Shown here piece after piece: positions 33,954 to 42,100 of a DNA stretch of 44,355 nucleotides. The position numbers were made by a program, and so were the translations under genes. Source of the stretch: Chloroflexota bacterium (GTDB lineage Bacteria > Chloroflexota > Anaerolineae > Anaerolineales > Villigracilaceae); NCBI GenBank assembly GCA_013388855.1, contig JACAEM010000015.1, positions 1-44,355 on the forward strand. Direction: 5' to 3'. The notes below the pieces were generated by a model. That model ran no database searches. It was not told where the DNA came from and was given only the letters and a program-made list of their open reading frames with translations. Within the stretch, counting starts at the first letter, position 1. Each line of letters begins with the position of its first letter.

Positions 33954-35432
33954 TCATCTCCACTGAAACGCAGGTGACGCGATGAGACTCGCTGTGATGA
34001 TTTGCAAAGCCTCCTCTTCGGCGACTCCGGCCAAGGTAACGGAGTCGATCAACTCGTCGCGGGTGATGCGTTCGAGAGGGGCACCTAAAAGCAATGAGGC
34101 GAGAGCATCCACATCATCGTGTAAAACGCCAGTCGATGAGGCATCCAACAAATCTCTGAGATTGTGTTTCGTTCCTTTGATCTCGTTCCGAATTAATTCA
34201 AAGGCGAATTGCCAGCGCGGCATGAGGTTGCCCTGCCAGGCCTCATTGTGATCAGGATAACCGTCGGGCGTGGGCCAGTTGAAATAGGCCTGCCCCATGC
34301 GAAGGAGATGCTCGTGCACTGCCGCACCGTTGGTCTCGGCATTCAACATGCGCAGGGCAGACAGGACAAAATTTGCGGGGCGCTTGTATTTTGGTCTGGC
34401 AAGGGGAAGTCCATCCAGCAGTATGACGCGTAACACAGACTTGATATCGCCGTTCGTTTGGAGAAAAGTTTGCGCGGCTTTTGCGACAAGTTCTGGAGGA
34501 GGGTCATCCGCGATGAATCGGCGGGCAAGCTTTGTCGTGATGAACCGTGCCGTACTGGGATGCTCCACCAAGCGCTCGATGACCTGCTCCGCTTCTTTCT
34601 GCCCTGACGGCTGGATCGTCAGCCCCAAAACATTTTTCACCCCTGTATCGTGGAGGTCTTCCTTGAAGACGAAATCGCCCAGCCAGAAATGCTCCTTGAC
34701 ATTCCAACCCGTGAGACAACGCGCCAGTTCCATCACATCCTGTTGGGTGTAGCCGCCGTACACACCGAGGGTATGGAGTTCCATCAGTTCACGGGCATAA
34801 TTTTCATTGGGGTGACTCTTCTCGTTTGCCTGATTGTCGAGGTAGATCAGCATCGCGGGCGAATGTGCGGACGCCCAGACCAGGTCACGGAAAGAACCCA
34901 TCGCATTCCTGCGAATCACTTCGCGGTCATCAACCGTTTTGAGGTAAAAGCAACTGCCTTTTTCCACGAAGATATTGAAGTGGTCACTCCAAAACTCGAC
35001 CATTAACTCGTAGAGTTGCCGTTTGCTGTAGAGTTGCCGCAGGATTGTAGCTTGACGCAGTTCGTTCGGCACTTTCTCCCGGTCGTAATTTTCGAAGAGT
35101 TGGTTGCTGATGGCTTCCAGTTCGTTGGCTGCCATATCGAGAGTGTTGAAGGTCGAAAGTTGCAGATTGCAGGAGAAATCATCAATGGAATCGAAGGCGA
35201 GCTGTTCCTCGATATAAGCTTGCAGACCGATTTCAGCGAAGCGGGCGCGTTCCTCCACGCGTGGACCGAAGGTGAGACGGTTCAAGGCAAGGAAGTCGTT
35301 TGCGTTGAGCGGTGTCCACGGGATAGTGGGAAGGTTACCTGCCAATCTGCGATATACAGGGGCACAAGAGGAGAGGGCCGCACTGGCGGTGATCACTGTA
35401 AAAAGTTTGAGGAAGTCACGGCGAGAAAGCAT
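33954..35432 (-). CDS. DUF1800 domain protein with Tat/lipoprotein signal
   Basis: This 492-residue protein matches DUF1800. The N-terminus MLSRRDFLKLFTVITASAALSSC combines a twin-arginine motif (SRRDFLK) with a lipobox (LSSC), so it should be exported folded and lipid-anchored. Family segments include LALNRLTFGPRVEERARFAEIGLQAYIEEQL, ELMVEFWSDHFNIFVEKGS, NENYARELMELHTLGVYGGYTQQDVMELARCLTGW, and ARRFIADDPPPELVAKAAQTF. The biochemical role of DUF1800/DUF1501 pairs is not established. A heptamer-periodic AGTAAAC/AGTAAGC/GGTAGAT stretch lies just upstream of the start (35433-35473). Confidence 0.92.
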   Translation of the reverse strand: MLSRRDFLKLFTVITASAALSSCAPVYRRLAGNLPTIPWTPLNANDFLALNRLTFGPRVEERARFAEIGLQAYIEEQLAFDSIDDFSCNLQLSTFNTLDMAANELEAISNQLFENYDREKVPNELRQATILRQLYSKRQLYELMVEFWSDHFNIFVEKGSCFYLKTVDDREVIRRNAMGSFRDLVWASAHSPAMLIYLDNQANEKSHPNENYARELMELHTLGVYGGYTQQDVMELARCLTGWNVKEHFWLGDFVFKEDLHDTGVKNVLGLTIQPSGQKEAEQVIERLVEHPSTARFITTKLARRFIADDPPPELVAKAAQTFLQTNGDIKSVLRVILLDGLPLARPKYKRPANFVLSALRMLNAETNGAAVHEHLLRMGQAYFNWPTPDGYPDHNEAWQGNLMPRWQFAFELIRNEIKGTKHNLRDLLDASSTGVLHDDVDALASLLLGAPLERITRDELIDSVTLAGVAEEEALQIITASLIASPAFQWR

Positions 35433-35473
35433 AGTAAACAGTAAGCGGTAGATAGTGAGGTAGAGAGTAGAGA
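35433..35473. repeat. Heptamer-periodic low-complexity stretch
   Basis: The plus strand reads as successive seven-base units AGTAAAC, AGTAAGC, GGTAGAT, AGTGAGG, TAGAGAG, TAGAGAA. It occupies the gap between the 35496 membrane-protein gene and the DUF1800 gene. No inverted partner is obvious, unlike the nested palindromes elsewhere. Confidence 0.5.
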
Positions 35474-35495
35474 AGGATGTGTGCGGTGAAAGAGG

Positions 35496-36020
35496 TTAAG
35501 CGCGGGAGGGTGAAGTTGTTGCGGAAGAAACCGGTGTCTTCTCACGCGGTGTCCAATTGAGAAGGGCAAAACCGGTAGCGCCGAAAGCCGTGATAAGCGC
35601 CAGCGGCCAGAGGAAGAACCATCCCAGCACGGGGAAGAAAGCAGCAAGTTCCAGAACGACCGTTCCGCGCAGGAAGGCACTGAGATGGGAATAATTGCTG
35701 CCAGTCTGTTTCATCTGTTCACCAAGATGGGCGGCGATCCCTGCCGAACCGATAGAGGATAGCGCCAACGAGGCGGCAAGCAACACCCAACCGAGGAATT
35801 TGGCGGGGCCGAAGGGAAGGGCCAATAGGATGACAATGGGAATCGTCAGGGCAACAACGATGACCAATCCCAGCCAGAAGGTGCGGGCAAGAGTCTTTTC
35901 GACGCGAATCTGGGCACGCGCTACAACAGCCGGGAACAACAGCCACCAGGCGGTCAGCATGGACGGGAAGGCAATGGAAATGATGAGCAGAATGAAAAAG
36001 ATGGCGGAAATGTCAGCCAT
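35496..36020 (-). CDS. Small multi-pass membrane protein (paralogue A), ECF-sigma regulated
   Basis: The ATG at 36020 follows an AAAGGA site and gives 174 residues; the longer frame to 36134 runs through the promoter and is rejected. I do not recognise the family. Four hydrophobic segments are visible: ISAIFFILLIISIAFP, FWLGLVIVVALTIPIVILLALPF, FLGWVLLAASLALSSIGSAGIAA and AAFFPVLGWFFLWPLALITAF. It is clearly related to the next gene upstream on this strand (36180-36671), sharing LxRxFWxGLV, AxxLGE and FPVLGWF-type segments. An ECF-type promoter at 36053-36081 is identical in its -35 block and spacing to that of the sigma gene. Confidence 0.8.
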   Translation of the reverse strand: MADISAIFFILLIISIAFPSMLTAWWLLFPAVVARAQIRVEKTLARTFWLGLVIVVALTIPIVILLALPFGPAKFLGWVLLAASLALSSIGSAGIAAHLGEQMKQTGSNYSHLSAFLRGTVVLELAAFFPVLGWFFLWPLALITAFGATGFALLNWTPREKTPVSSATTSPSRA

Positions 36021-36052
36021 GGGGAATATCCTTTCTTTTGGTTGATACAAGG

Positions 36053-36081
36053 GATACAGGAGAGAATGGGAAAAAGTTGCA
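36053..36081 (-). promoter_or_regulatory. ECF-sigma-type promoter of membrane protein A
   Basis: On the minus strand the -35 block TGCAACTTTTTC (36070-36081) is followed by exactly 11 bp and TGTATC (36053-36058). The 12-nt block and the 11-bp spacer are identical to those before the sigma gene (37786-37814). The spacer sequences differ, so the match is not a recent copy. Confidence 0.8.
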
Positions 36082-36179
36082 GTAGAGAATCCTCCAACCT
36101 GCGCTGATTCATGCGAATAAAAAAAGACGCGCAACCGGCGCGTCTTTGTAAAAGGAAAGAAGCCCTGCGACCTTTGCGA

Positions 36180-36671
36180 TTAACTGGTTTCGCGCTGGAA
36201 GAAACTCAGGATGACGGCGCCAAAGCCAGTGAGTCCGGCATATGGCAACAGAAGGAACCATCCAACAAATGGGAGGGCGCAAGCGAAGGCGAGGGATACT
36301 GTCCCCCACAACGTCTTTTTCCATGCAGGGTGATCAGGGAAGATTCGCTCGCCGAGAAGATTGACCATACCCGCGAGCCCAAAGCTTAGCATGATGGATA
36401 GTGATGCGGCAATAATGAGGGCGGGAGTCATCAGGATGACCCTGAACACACTTCCGACATTTTCCGCAACCGAGAAGAGCAACAGGGCGATAACACCGAA
36501 GAACAGGAAATTCACCAATCCCACCCAGAAGGAACGCCCCAATGCCTGGCGGAGGGCGCGTTGGGTTTTACCCACCCTGTTGGAGAAGAACGCCCCCCAA
36601 ACGAGAAAGTACGCGGCGAATGCGATGGTAAGCAAAATGACGATGAAAAAGAATCGAAGGATGTCAGTCAT
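36180..36671 (-). CDS. Small multi-pass membrane protein (paralogue B)
   Basis: This 163-residue protein of unknown function has about four hydrophobic segments: FFFIVILLTIAFAAYFLVWGAF, FWVGLVNFLFFGVIALLLF, VILMTPALIIAASLSIMLSFGLAG and FACALPFVGWFLLLPYAGLTG. It resembles the 35496 protein along its length, particularly ALGRSFWVGLV against TLARTFWLGLV and LPFVGWFLLLPYAGLTGFGA against FPVLGWFFLWPLALITAFGA. It starts 45 bp after the anti-sigma gene, with no ECF-like promoter in the gap, so it is probably in the sigma operon. Confidence 0.78.
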   Translation of the reverse strand: MTDILRFFFIVILLTIAFAAYFLVWGAFFSNRVGKTQRALRQALGRSFWVGLVNFLFFGVIALLLFSVAENVGSVFRVILMTPALIIAASLSIMLSFGLAGMVNLLGERIFPDHPAWKKTLWGTVSLAFACALPFVGWFLLLPYAGLTGFGAVILSFFQRETS

Positions 36672-36716
36672 GGATGGTCTCCTGGTAGGATGGCGGAGAT
36701 GGGCGTTGTTCCGTCC

Positions 36717-37250
36717 CTACGCTTGTTTCCTCAATAACAATCCATTCCCCACCAGCCAGAGAATGGATACGCCAGCAAGCATAATCATTAACATGAGGCT
36801 GGAAATTTCCAGGGGCGGGAGTTGCGGCATGGCTGGAAAGCGGAAAGTGGATAACATATCAAGCCATGTCGTCCATTGGGATTGGAACTGGACGACGATC
36901 TCGGTCAAGGAAGGCATTTGAACGGTAACAAGGTAAGGCGAAACAAGGTCCACTGCGAAGGGTGCCGCGGCGATGATGGCGATCACAACGAGGGCGGCTT
37001 GCAGTGTCGCTGTCAGTGTGAGCCAGCGCGGAAGCGCGGCAGGCAGGCTCGGACGTGGAGTGATCCGTGCGGCGAGGTCGCGGGATAGAGCTTCTTCCGG
37101 GAGAGAATCCAGTTCGGCAAATAGGGCTTGTAGCGCGGCAAGACGCGCCGCACAGTCCGCACAGACAGCCAGATGCGTTTCAGCAGACGCGCGGTCGGCG
37201 AGTTCATGGTCCAAGTATTCGTTCAGGGTTTCGTCGGTCAGATGGTTCAT
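36717..37250 (-). CDS. Membrane anti-sigma factor with ZAS-like zinc motif
   Basis: This 177-residue protein has an N-terminal zinc-binding anti-sigma domain: TDETLNEYLDHELADRASAETHLAVCADCAARL contains HxxxCxxC. Two hydrophobic segments follow (LQAALVVIAIIAAAPFAVDL and SSLMLMIMLAGVSILWLVGNGLLL), with an extracytoplasmic loop between them. It should hold the upstream ECF sigma at the membrane until a signal. The start codon overlaps the sigma stop codon (ATGA), giving translational coupling, which is the usual sigma/anti-sigma arrangement. Confidence 0.92.
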   Translation of the reverse strand: MNHLTDETLNEYLDHELADRASAETHLAVCADCAARLAALQALFAELDSLPEEALSRDLAARITPRPSLPAALPRWLTLTATLQAALVVIAIIAAAPFAVDLVSPYLVTVQMPSLTEIVVQFQSQWTTWLDMLSTFRFPAMPQLPPLEISSLMLMIMLAGVSILWLVGNGLLLRKQA

Positions 37251-37774
37251 TTGAGTTTCTCCGCCAGCAGTTTGCGGGCGCGGAAGAGATGACTCTTCAC
37301 GTCGCTCAGGGGGATGTGGAGTTCGCCCGCGATCTCGTCGTAGGACAGGTCTTGATAATGACGGAGTTCGACCACGGCTCGATAATGCGCGGGCAGGGAC
37401 GCCAGCGCGACGCGGATCTGTTCGCTTCGTTCGCGGACTTCGACAACTGATTCCGGCTGTGAGCTTTCACCGGCATCCCGGTCATCGTCCAGTTCGGCAG
37501 TGATCTTCTGCGACTCGAGGTGGTTGAGACACAGGTTCGCCGCCGCCCGCCGTACCCAGGGACCGAACTCACGTTCGAGGTCGAAGGTGTCGAGCCGGGA
37601 ATAGATCCGCAGGAAGGTCTCCTGCGTCAGGTCTTCGGCTTCGCGGCGCTCGTTCGTCATGCGATAACAGACGTTGAATACGCTCTTTTGGTAGCGCGTG
37701 ACGAGTTCGCCGAACGCCTCACCGTCTCCGCGGCGGGCACGCAGGATGAGGTCGCGGTCGGTCGGCGCGGTCAT
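37247..37774 (-). CDS. ECF-family RNA polymerase sigma factor
   Basis: This 175-residue protein has the two ECF regions. Sigma2 runs from DLILRARRGDGEAFGELVTRYQKSVFNVCYRM, with DLTQETFLRIYSRLDTFD as the core-binding/-10 region. Sigma4 contains LPAHYRAVVELRHYQDLSYDEIAGELHIPLSDVKSHLFRARKLL, the -35-binding helix-turn-helix. The gene has an ECF-like promoter only 11 bp before the start codon (37786-37814), the same as that of the 35496 gene, so it is probably autoregulated. The next gene is its anti-sigma factor. Confidence 0.95.
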   Translation of the reverse strand: MTAPTDRDLILRARRGDGEAFGELVTRYQKSVFNVCYRMTNERREAEDLTQETFLRIYSRLDTFDLEREFGPWVRRAAANLCLNHLESQKITAELDDDRDAGESSQPESVVEVRERSEQIRVALASLPAHYRAVVELRHYQDLSYDEIAGELHIPLSDVKSHLFRARKLLAEKLK

Positions 37775-37785
37775 GGCTACAGTGT

Positions 37786-37814
37786 AATACAGGTCTCAGG
37801 GCGAAAAAGTTGCA
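37786..37814 (-). promoter_or_regulatory. ECF-sigma-type promoter of the sigma/anti-sigma operon
   Basis: On the minus strand TGCAACTTTTTC (37803-37814), an 11-bp spacer and TGTATT (37786-37791) precede the sigma ATG (37774). ECF promoters commonly have an AAC-containing -35 element. The matching copy is at 36053-36081. Confidence 0.8.
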
Positions 37815-37821
37815 ATGATAC

Positions 37822-37848
37822 AAAAAAGAGCAACCTTTTGAGTCGCTC
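37822..37848 (-). terminator. Rho-independent terminator of the SIS isomerase gene
   Basis: GAGCAAC (37828-37834) pairs with GTCGCTC (37842-37848), including one G-T wobble, with a 7-nt loop. On the minus strand six T residues follow (37822-37827). It ends 7 bp from the ECF promoter of the sigma gene. Confidence 0.75.
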
Positions 37849-37871
37849 CTTTTCGTTTTGCATTCTTCCGC

Positions 37872-38936
37872 TCATCTTGTGTCTGCCATCGCCTGCTTGA
37901 AGGCGATCAATGCCTGGATCGGGGTGGGATCCACGCCATACGCCATCGCCAGATAGTACGCCATGTAATCGCCGAACAGGATCAACGTCCACATGTGGGC
38001 GAGAGGGGTGTCGCCGCGCGCATCGACATAATCCGTGTTCATGCCTTCGAGCATGAAGGCTTGTCGGGTCAGATCTGAACGCAGGCGGTTGCGCGGATGG
38101 TCGGAGGGGGCGCGCAGGAAGAGGGTCATTGTATGCGGGTTCAGCACCTCCTCGGGGTTTATCGTCCCGGCAAGGGTATTGTGATTCGCCTCCGGCAGGA
38201 ATTCGAAATTCGCACCGGCTTTTGCCACTTCGTTGAGCTGACCCTTCCAACGGCGAGCAACCGTGGTGAGCAACCCCGAGCCCATGATCGTCACCCACCT
38301 GCCCATCAATTGACCGGCGTACCGTTTGGCGGGGTTGTTCACGGCAGGCACCTCAGCTTTGAGGTGTTCCTGCGAACGTTTCATGGATGCCAGCGCGTCC
38401 TCCACCGACGAGGTTTGGTCCGGGATGAATCCCAGCCGCTGAAACATCGCCAGCAGCAGCCCGAAGGAAAACCCCACGGCGGCGCGCGGTTGACCGGCAT
38501 GATCGAACTTCCAGACCGGGATGTGATTCTCCCCGGCGCGTTTTGCCAGTTCGCCGCCCGTGCACACGGCGATGATCCGGCAATTGGCTTTGCGCGCGGC
38601 TTCGAAGGCGTCGAGGGTCTCCTCGGTATTGCCGGAGTGCGAAGAGCAGATGACCAGCGTGTCTGCACCGCGCGCAAAGAGGGGTAGTCCATAATCGCGA
38701 TGAACGGAAACAGGCAGCGGGGAGAGGGAGGCGCAGTAGGAGGCGAGCAGGTCCGCGCCGATGGCAGACCCCCCCATCCCTGCGATTACCACCTGTCTGA
38801 AATCCTTCCACTCGGGCAGGGGATGTTTCAACCCCAGTTGGAAGGCAAATCCGAATTGGTCAGGGAGGTTGTCAATCTCGCCGAGCATGTTCTGGGGGTC
38901 AAGTTGTTTGAAGCGGTTGAGGTCGTCTAAATTCAT
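37872..38936 (-). CDS. SIS-domain phosphoglucose/phosphomannose isomerase
   Basis: The ATG at 38936 has a GGAG site and gives 354 residues of the bifunctional phosphoglucose/phosphomannose isomerase type, which interconverts glucose-6-P or mannose-6-P with fructose-6-P. Two SIS domains are visible: VVIAGMGGSAIGADLLASY and ICSSHSGNTEETLDAFEAARKA in the first, and FEFLPEANHNTLAG (conserved Glu and His) in the C-terminal domain. The family is common in archaea and Chloroflexota. The gene ends in a terminator, and the giant secreted protein gene is divergent from it. Confidence 0.9.
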   Translation of the reverse strand: MNLDDLNRFKQLDPQNMLGEIDNLPDQFGFAFQLGLKHPLPEWKDFRQVVIAGMGGSAIGADLLASYCASLSPLPVSVHRDYGLPLFARGADTLVICSSHSGNTEETLDAFEAARKANCRIIAVCTGGELAKRAGENHIPVWKFDHAGQPRAAVGFSFGLLLAMFQRLGFIPDQTSSVEDALASMKRSQEHLKAEVPAVNNPAKRYAGQLMGRWVTIMGSGLLTTVARRWKGQLNEVAKAGANFEFLPEANHNTLAGTINPEEVLNPHTMTLFLRAPSDHPRNRLRSDLTRQAFMLEGMNTDYVDARGDTPLAHMWTLILFGDYMAYYLAMAYGVDPTPIQALIAFKQAMADTR

Positions 38937-39000
38937 GGGCACTCCATCAAGACAGGATGATTGATTTTACAACAATTTTTTGCCGGGTTTTGCATCGATA

Positions 39001-39029
39001 TTGTCAGGTTGGACGAAGGTATTTTTAAT
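39001..39029 (+). promoter_or_regulatory. Promoter of the giant secreted protein gene
   Basis: TTGTCA (39001-39006) and TTTAAT (39024-39029) are 17 bp apart. Initiation near 39036 makes the in-frame upstream starts at 38980 and 39028 unlikely and leaves a leader of about 75 nt before the GTG at 39112. Confidence 0.5.
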
Positions 39030-39100
39030 GTCCGGGGCCGGGTTTGGCGCGATGATTAAACAGGATGACCCAAGCCGGGAGAATGTTGTGCGGCTTGATC

Positions 39101-39107
39101 AAGGAGG
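39101..39107 (+). promoter_or_regulatory. Ribosome-binding site that fixes the GTG start at 39112
   Basis: A perfect AAGGAGG lies 4 nt before the in-frame GTG at 39112. Starting there gives a clean signal peptide, (M)FGRKLLGIVLLAGLLLIQS ending in ASA-Q. Other in-frame starts (38980, 39052) lack a ribosome-binding site and would bury the signal peptide. Confidence 0.7.
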
Positions 39108-39111
39108 CAGT

Positions 39112-42100
39112 GTGTTCGGACGAAAGCTTCTTGGCATAGTTTTGTTGGCGGGGTTATTGTTAATTCAGTCGATTCCGCAGGCATCTGCACAGACCTTTTG
39201 TGACCATGTCCAATTCGTGGCGGATGTGACCGTTCCAGACGGCTCGGTATTCGCACGGGGGGCAACATTCACCAAAACCTGGCGCCTGCGGAATGCCGGC
39301 ACCTGCACTTGGACGACAGCCTACAGTCTGGTGTATGCAGGCGGCGACCAAATGGGCGGACCCGCTTCCGCAGCGCTGCCGGGTGAGGTATTGCCCGGTC
39401 AAACGGTGGATGTCTCGGTCAGCCTGACCGCCCCGGCTGCAGCCGGGCAGTACAAGGGGTTGTGGAAAATTGCCAACGCGTCGGGCGTCCAGTTCGGCGT
39501 TGGCAGTTCCGCCGGGAACCCGTTCTGGGTGGTCATCAATGTGACGCAGGACAATGCAGTACAGAACAACTCCGTGATCGCCGCCGCGCCCGTGAGTTGG
39601 GTGGCTTTCGATTTCCTTGAGTACGCGATCTCCTCCCAGTGGAGAAGCGGCGCGGGCATTTTGAGTTTTCCCGGCGTCACAGGCGACAGCCGCGGCTTCG
39701 CCAATTTTGTGGATCAACCTCATCTGGAGGATGGAACGTTCGACACATCCAAAGGCTTGTTGATGGCGCCGCAAAATAAATATGACGGCTACATCCAGAT
39801 GACTTCGCCCAACATCCTGATCTCCCAGGGCGACAAATTGGAAACGCTCGTCAGTTGTGAATTCGATGCAAAGAATTGCTACGTCACCTTCCGCATCGAC
39901 TATCTGAAAGCCAACGGAGCACAGCTAAAATTCTGGTCATGGAAGGAGGCGTTCGACGGGCGCTACTATCGCGCCAGCATCGACCTGAGTCCACTGGCAG
40001 GGCAAGCCGTCCGGTTCGTCTTCATGACCCTCGCCACCGGATACGCGAGCGGCGACCGCGCACTGTGGGTTGCGCCGCGCATCATCCGCACGACCGGAGG
40101 AGAGACTCCGGCTCCTCCCACGCCCACTCCTGGTACGCCTCCGACACAGCCTCCCGCCACTGGAGGCGTAATCGCGGCGCCCTACATCCGTCAGTTGTAC
40201 ATGAAGGACGCGTTCAACGGCTGGGCAATCGGCGACTCCTATCTGTTGCGGACCACGAACGGCGGTTCCACCTGGATGAATGTCTCCCCGCCAAATGCGG
40301 TTTTCACCAATGGCGCGACAGGTTTCTTCTCCAGTTCCAGCACAGGCTGGTTATTGACCGGCGAGAACAAACTCTATCGCACCACTAACGGCGGAAGCAC
40401 ATGGACGGCGTACAGCGTTCCATTTGGAAACGGGTATATCCAATTCACAGACAGTTATCACGGTTTCGTGTTATCGGGCGAGGGCTCGGGGATGAACAAG
40501 CAAGCCGTCGCCCTCTACAAGACCAACGACGGCGGCGCAACCTGGGTCAAAAATTACGACAACACGCCCACGCTCCCCAATCCGGGCACCAGCCTGCCCT
40601 TCAGCGGACACAAGAGCGGGATGACTTTCCGCGACTCCCTGACCGGCTGGGTCAGCGGCGATATTCCCATGGACGGCTTTGCCTATTTCTACCGCACCAG
40701 CGATGCGGGAAAAAATTGGATACAACAGCCATTGGCTCTGCCAGCAGGGTACGAATCCGCCTTTGTTTCCACCGCCTCTCCCAGTTTCTTCGGCATCTAC
40801 AACGCTGTTCTTCCGGTGTGGCTGGGCAAGATGGAGGGCAGAGACCTGTTCATCTACTCGACCACCAACGGCGGGATTTCATGGAGCCGTTCCAGCGGAT
40901 ATTCTCGAGGCGCTGATTTCGTTGATTTTGTCACGTCGAAGAACGGTTTCGCCTGGGATCATTCCGGCGTCTTCCACGTCACCGCCAACGCCGGAGGAAC
41001 GTGGACTCAAGTCAGCCCGAACGTCAACTTCGGCAATGACTTCCGCGGCATGGATTTCGTCTCGACGACGACCGGCTGGGTCATTCAGCGGCATGTCGAT
41101 AATTCGACCTCTTTGTATAAAACAACAGACGGCGCCGCCACCTGGACATTGCTTTCCACCAATAAACCCGGCGGGACCCCGACGGACACGCCTGTCCCCT
41201 CCGCCTGCGACAAGGCGACCTTTGTCTCCGATGTCACAGTGCTGGATGGGACCCTCTTCGCGCCGGGGACACCCTTCACCAAGACCTGGCGTCTGAAAAA
41301 TTCCGGTTCGTGCACGTGGACGACTTCCTACAAGCTGATCTTCCAAAGCGGCGACCAGATGGGCGCGCCCGCCTCGATCAATCTGCCCGTGAATGTCGCG
41401 CCGGAACAAACTATCGACGTCTCGGTGCCGATGACCGCCCCCAACAATGCCGGGAAATATCGTGGTTATTGGATGTTGAGCAACGCCAGCGGCGCGCTCT
41501 TCGGGCTTGGTGAAAACGCAAACTCTCCCTTCTGGGTGGAAATCAACGTTTCGGGCACAACTGTCGACACAGGCTATGATTTCACCGCCAACGTCTGCTC
41601 GGCGCAATGGAAGAGCGGCGGAGGCATCCTCCCCTGCCCGGGCACCGATGGCGCCTACAACGGCTTCGTTCTCAAACTCGATGCGCCCGTCATGGAGGAC
41701 GGTTCGGTCGCCGCGCCGGGATTACTGACCTCCCCGCAGCGAAAATACGACGGCTACATCCAGGGCTTCTACCCCGAGTTCACCGTCCAAGCAGGCGACC
41801 GCTTCCAGGCAAAGGTCGGTTGCCAGCAAGGCTACAACTGTTACCTGACCTACCGCCTCAATTACATGACCGCGAACGGTTGGATTGGCACCTTTTGGCA
41901 ATGGCGTGAATCGAACGACGGCAAATACTACACCGCCGACATCGACCTGACCCCATTGGCTGGAAAGACAGTGCGCTTCATCCTGACGACCCTCGCCACC
42001 GGATATGCAACCGATGACCGCGCCGTCTGGAGCGCCCCGCGCATCGTCCGCGCAGGAAGCGCACCGGTGACGGCTACGCCTCCCCCTCCGCCGACAACTA

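Noticed and set aside
35433-35473. Possible CRISPR-like direct repeats
   Set aside because: The units are seven bases with no spacers; this is a low-complexity heptamer run.
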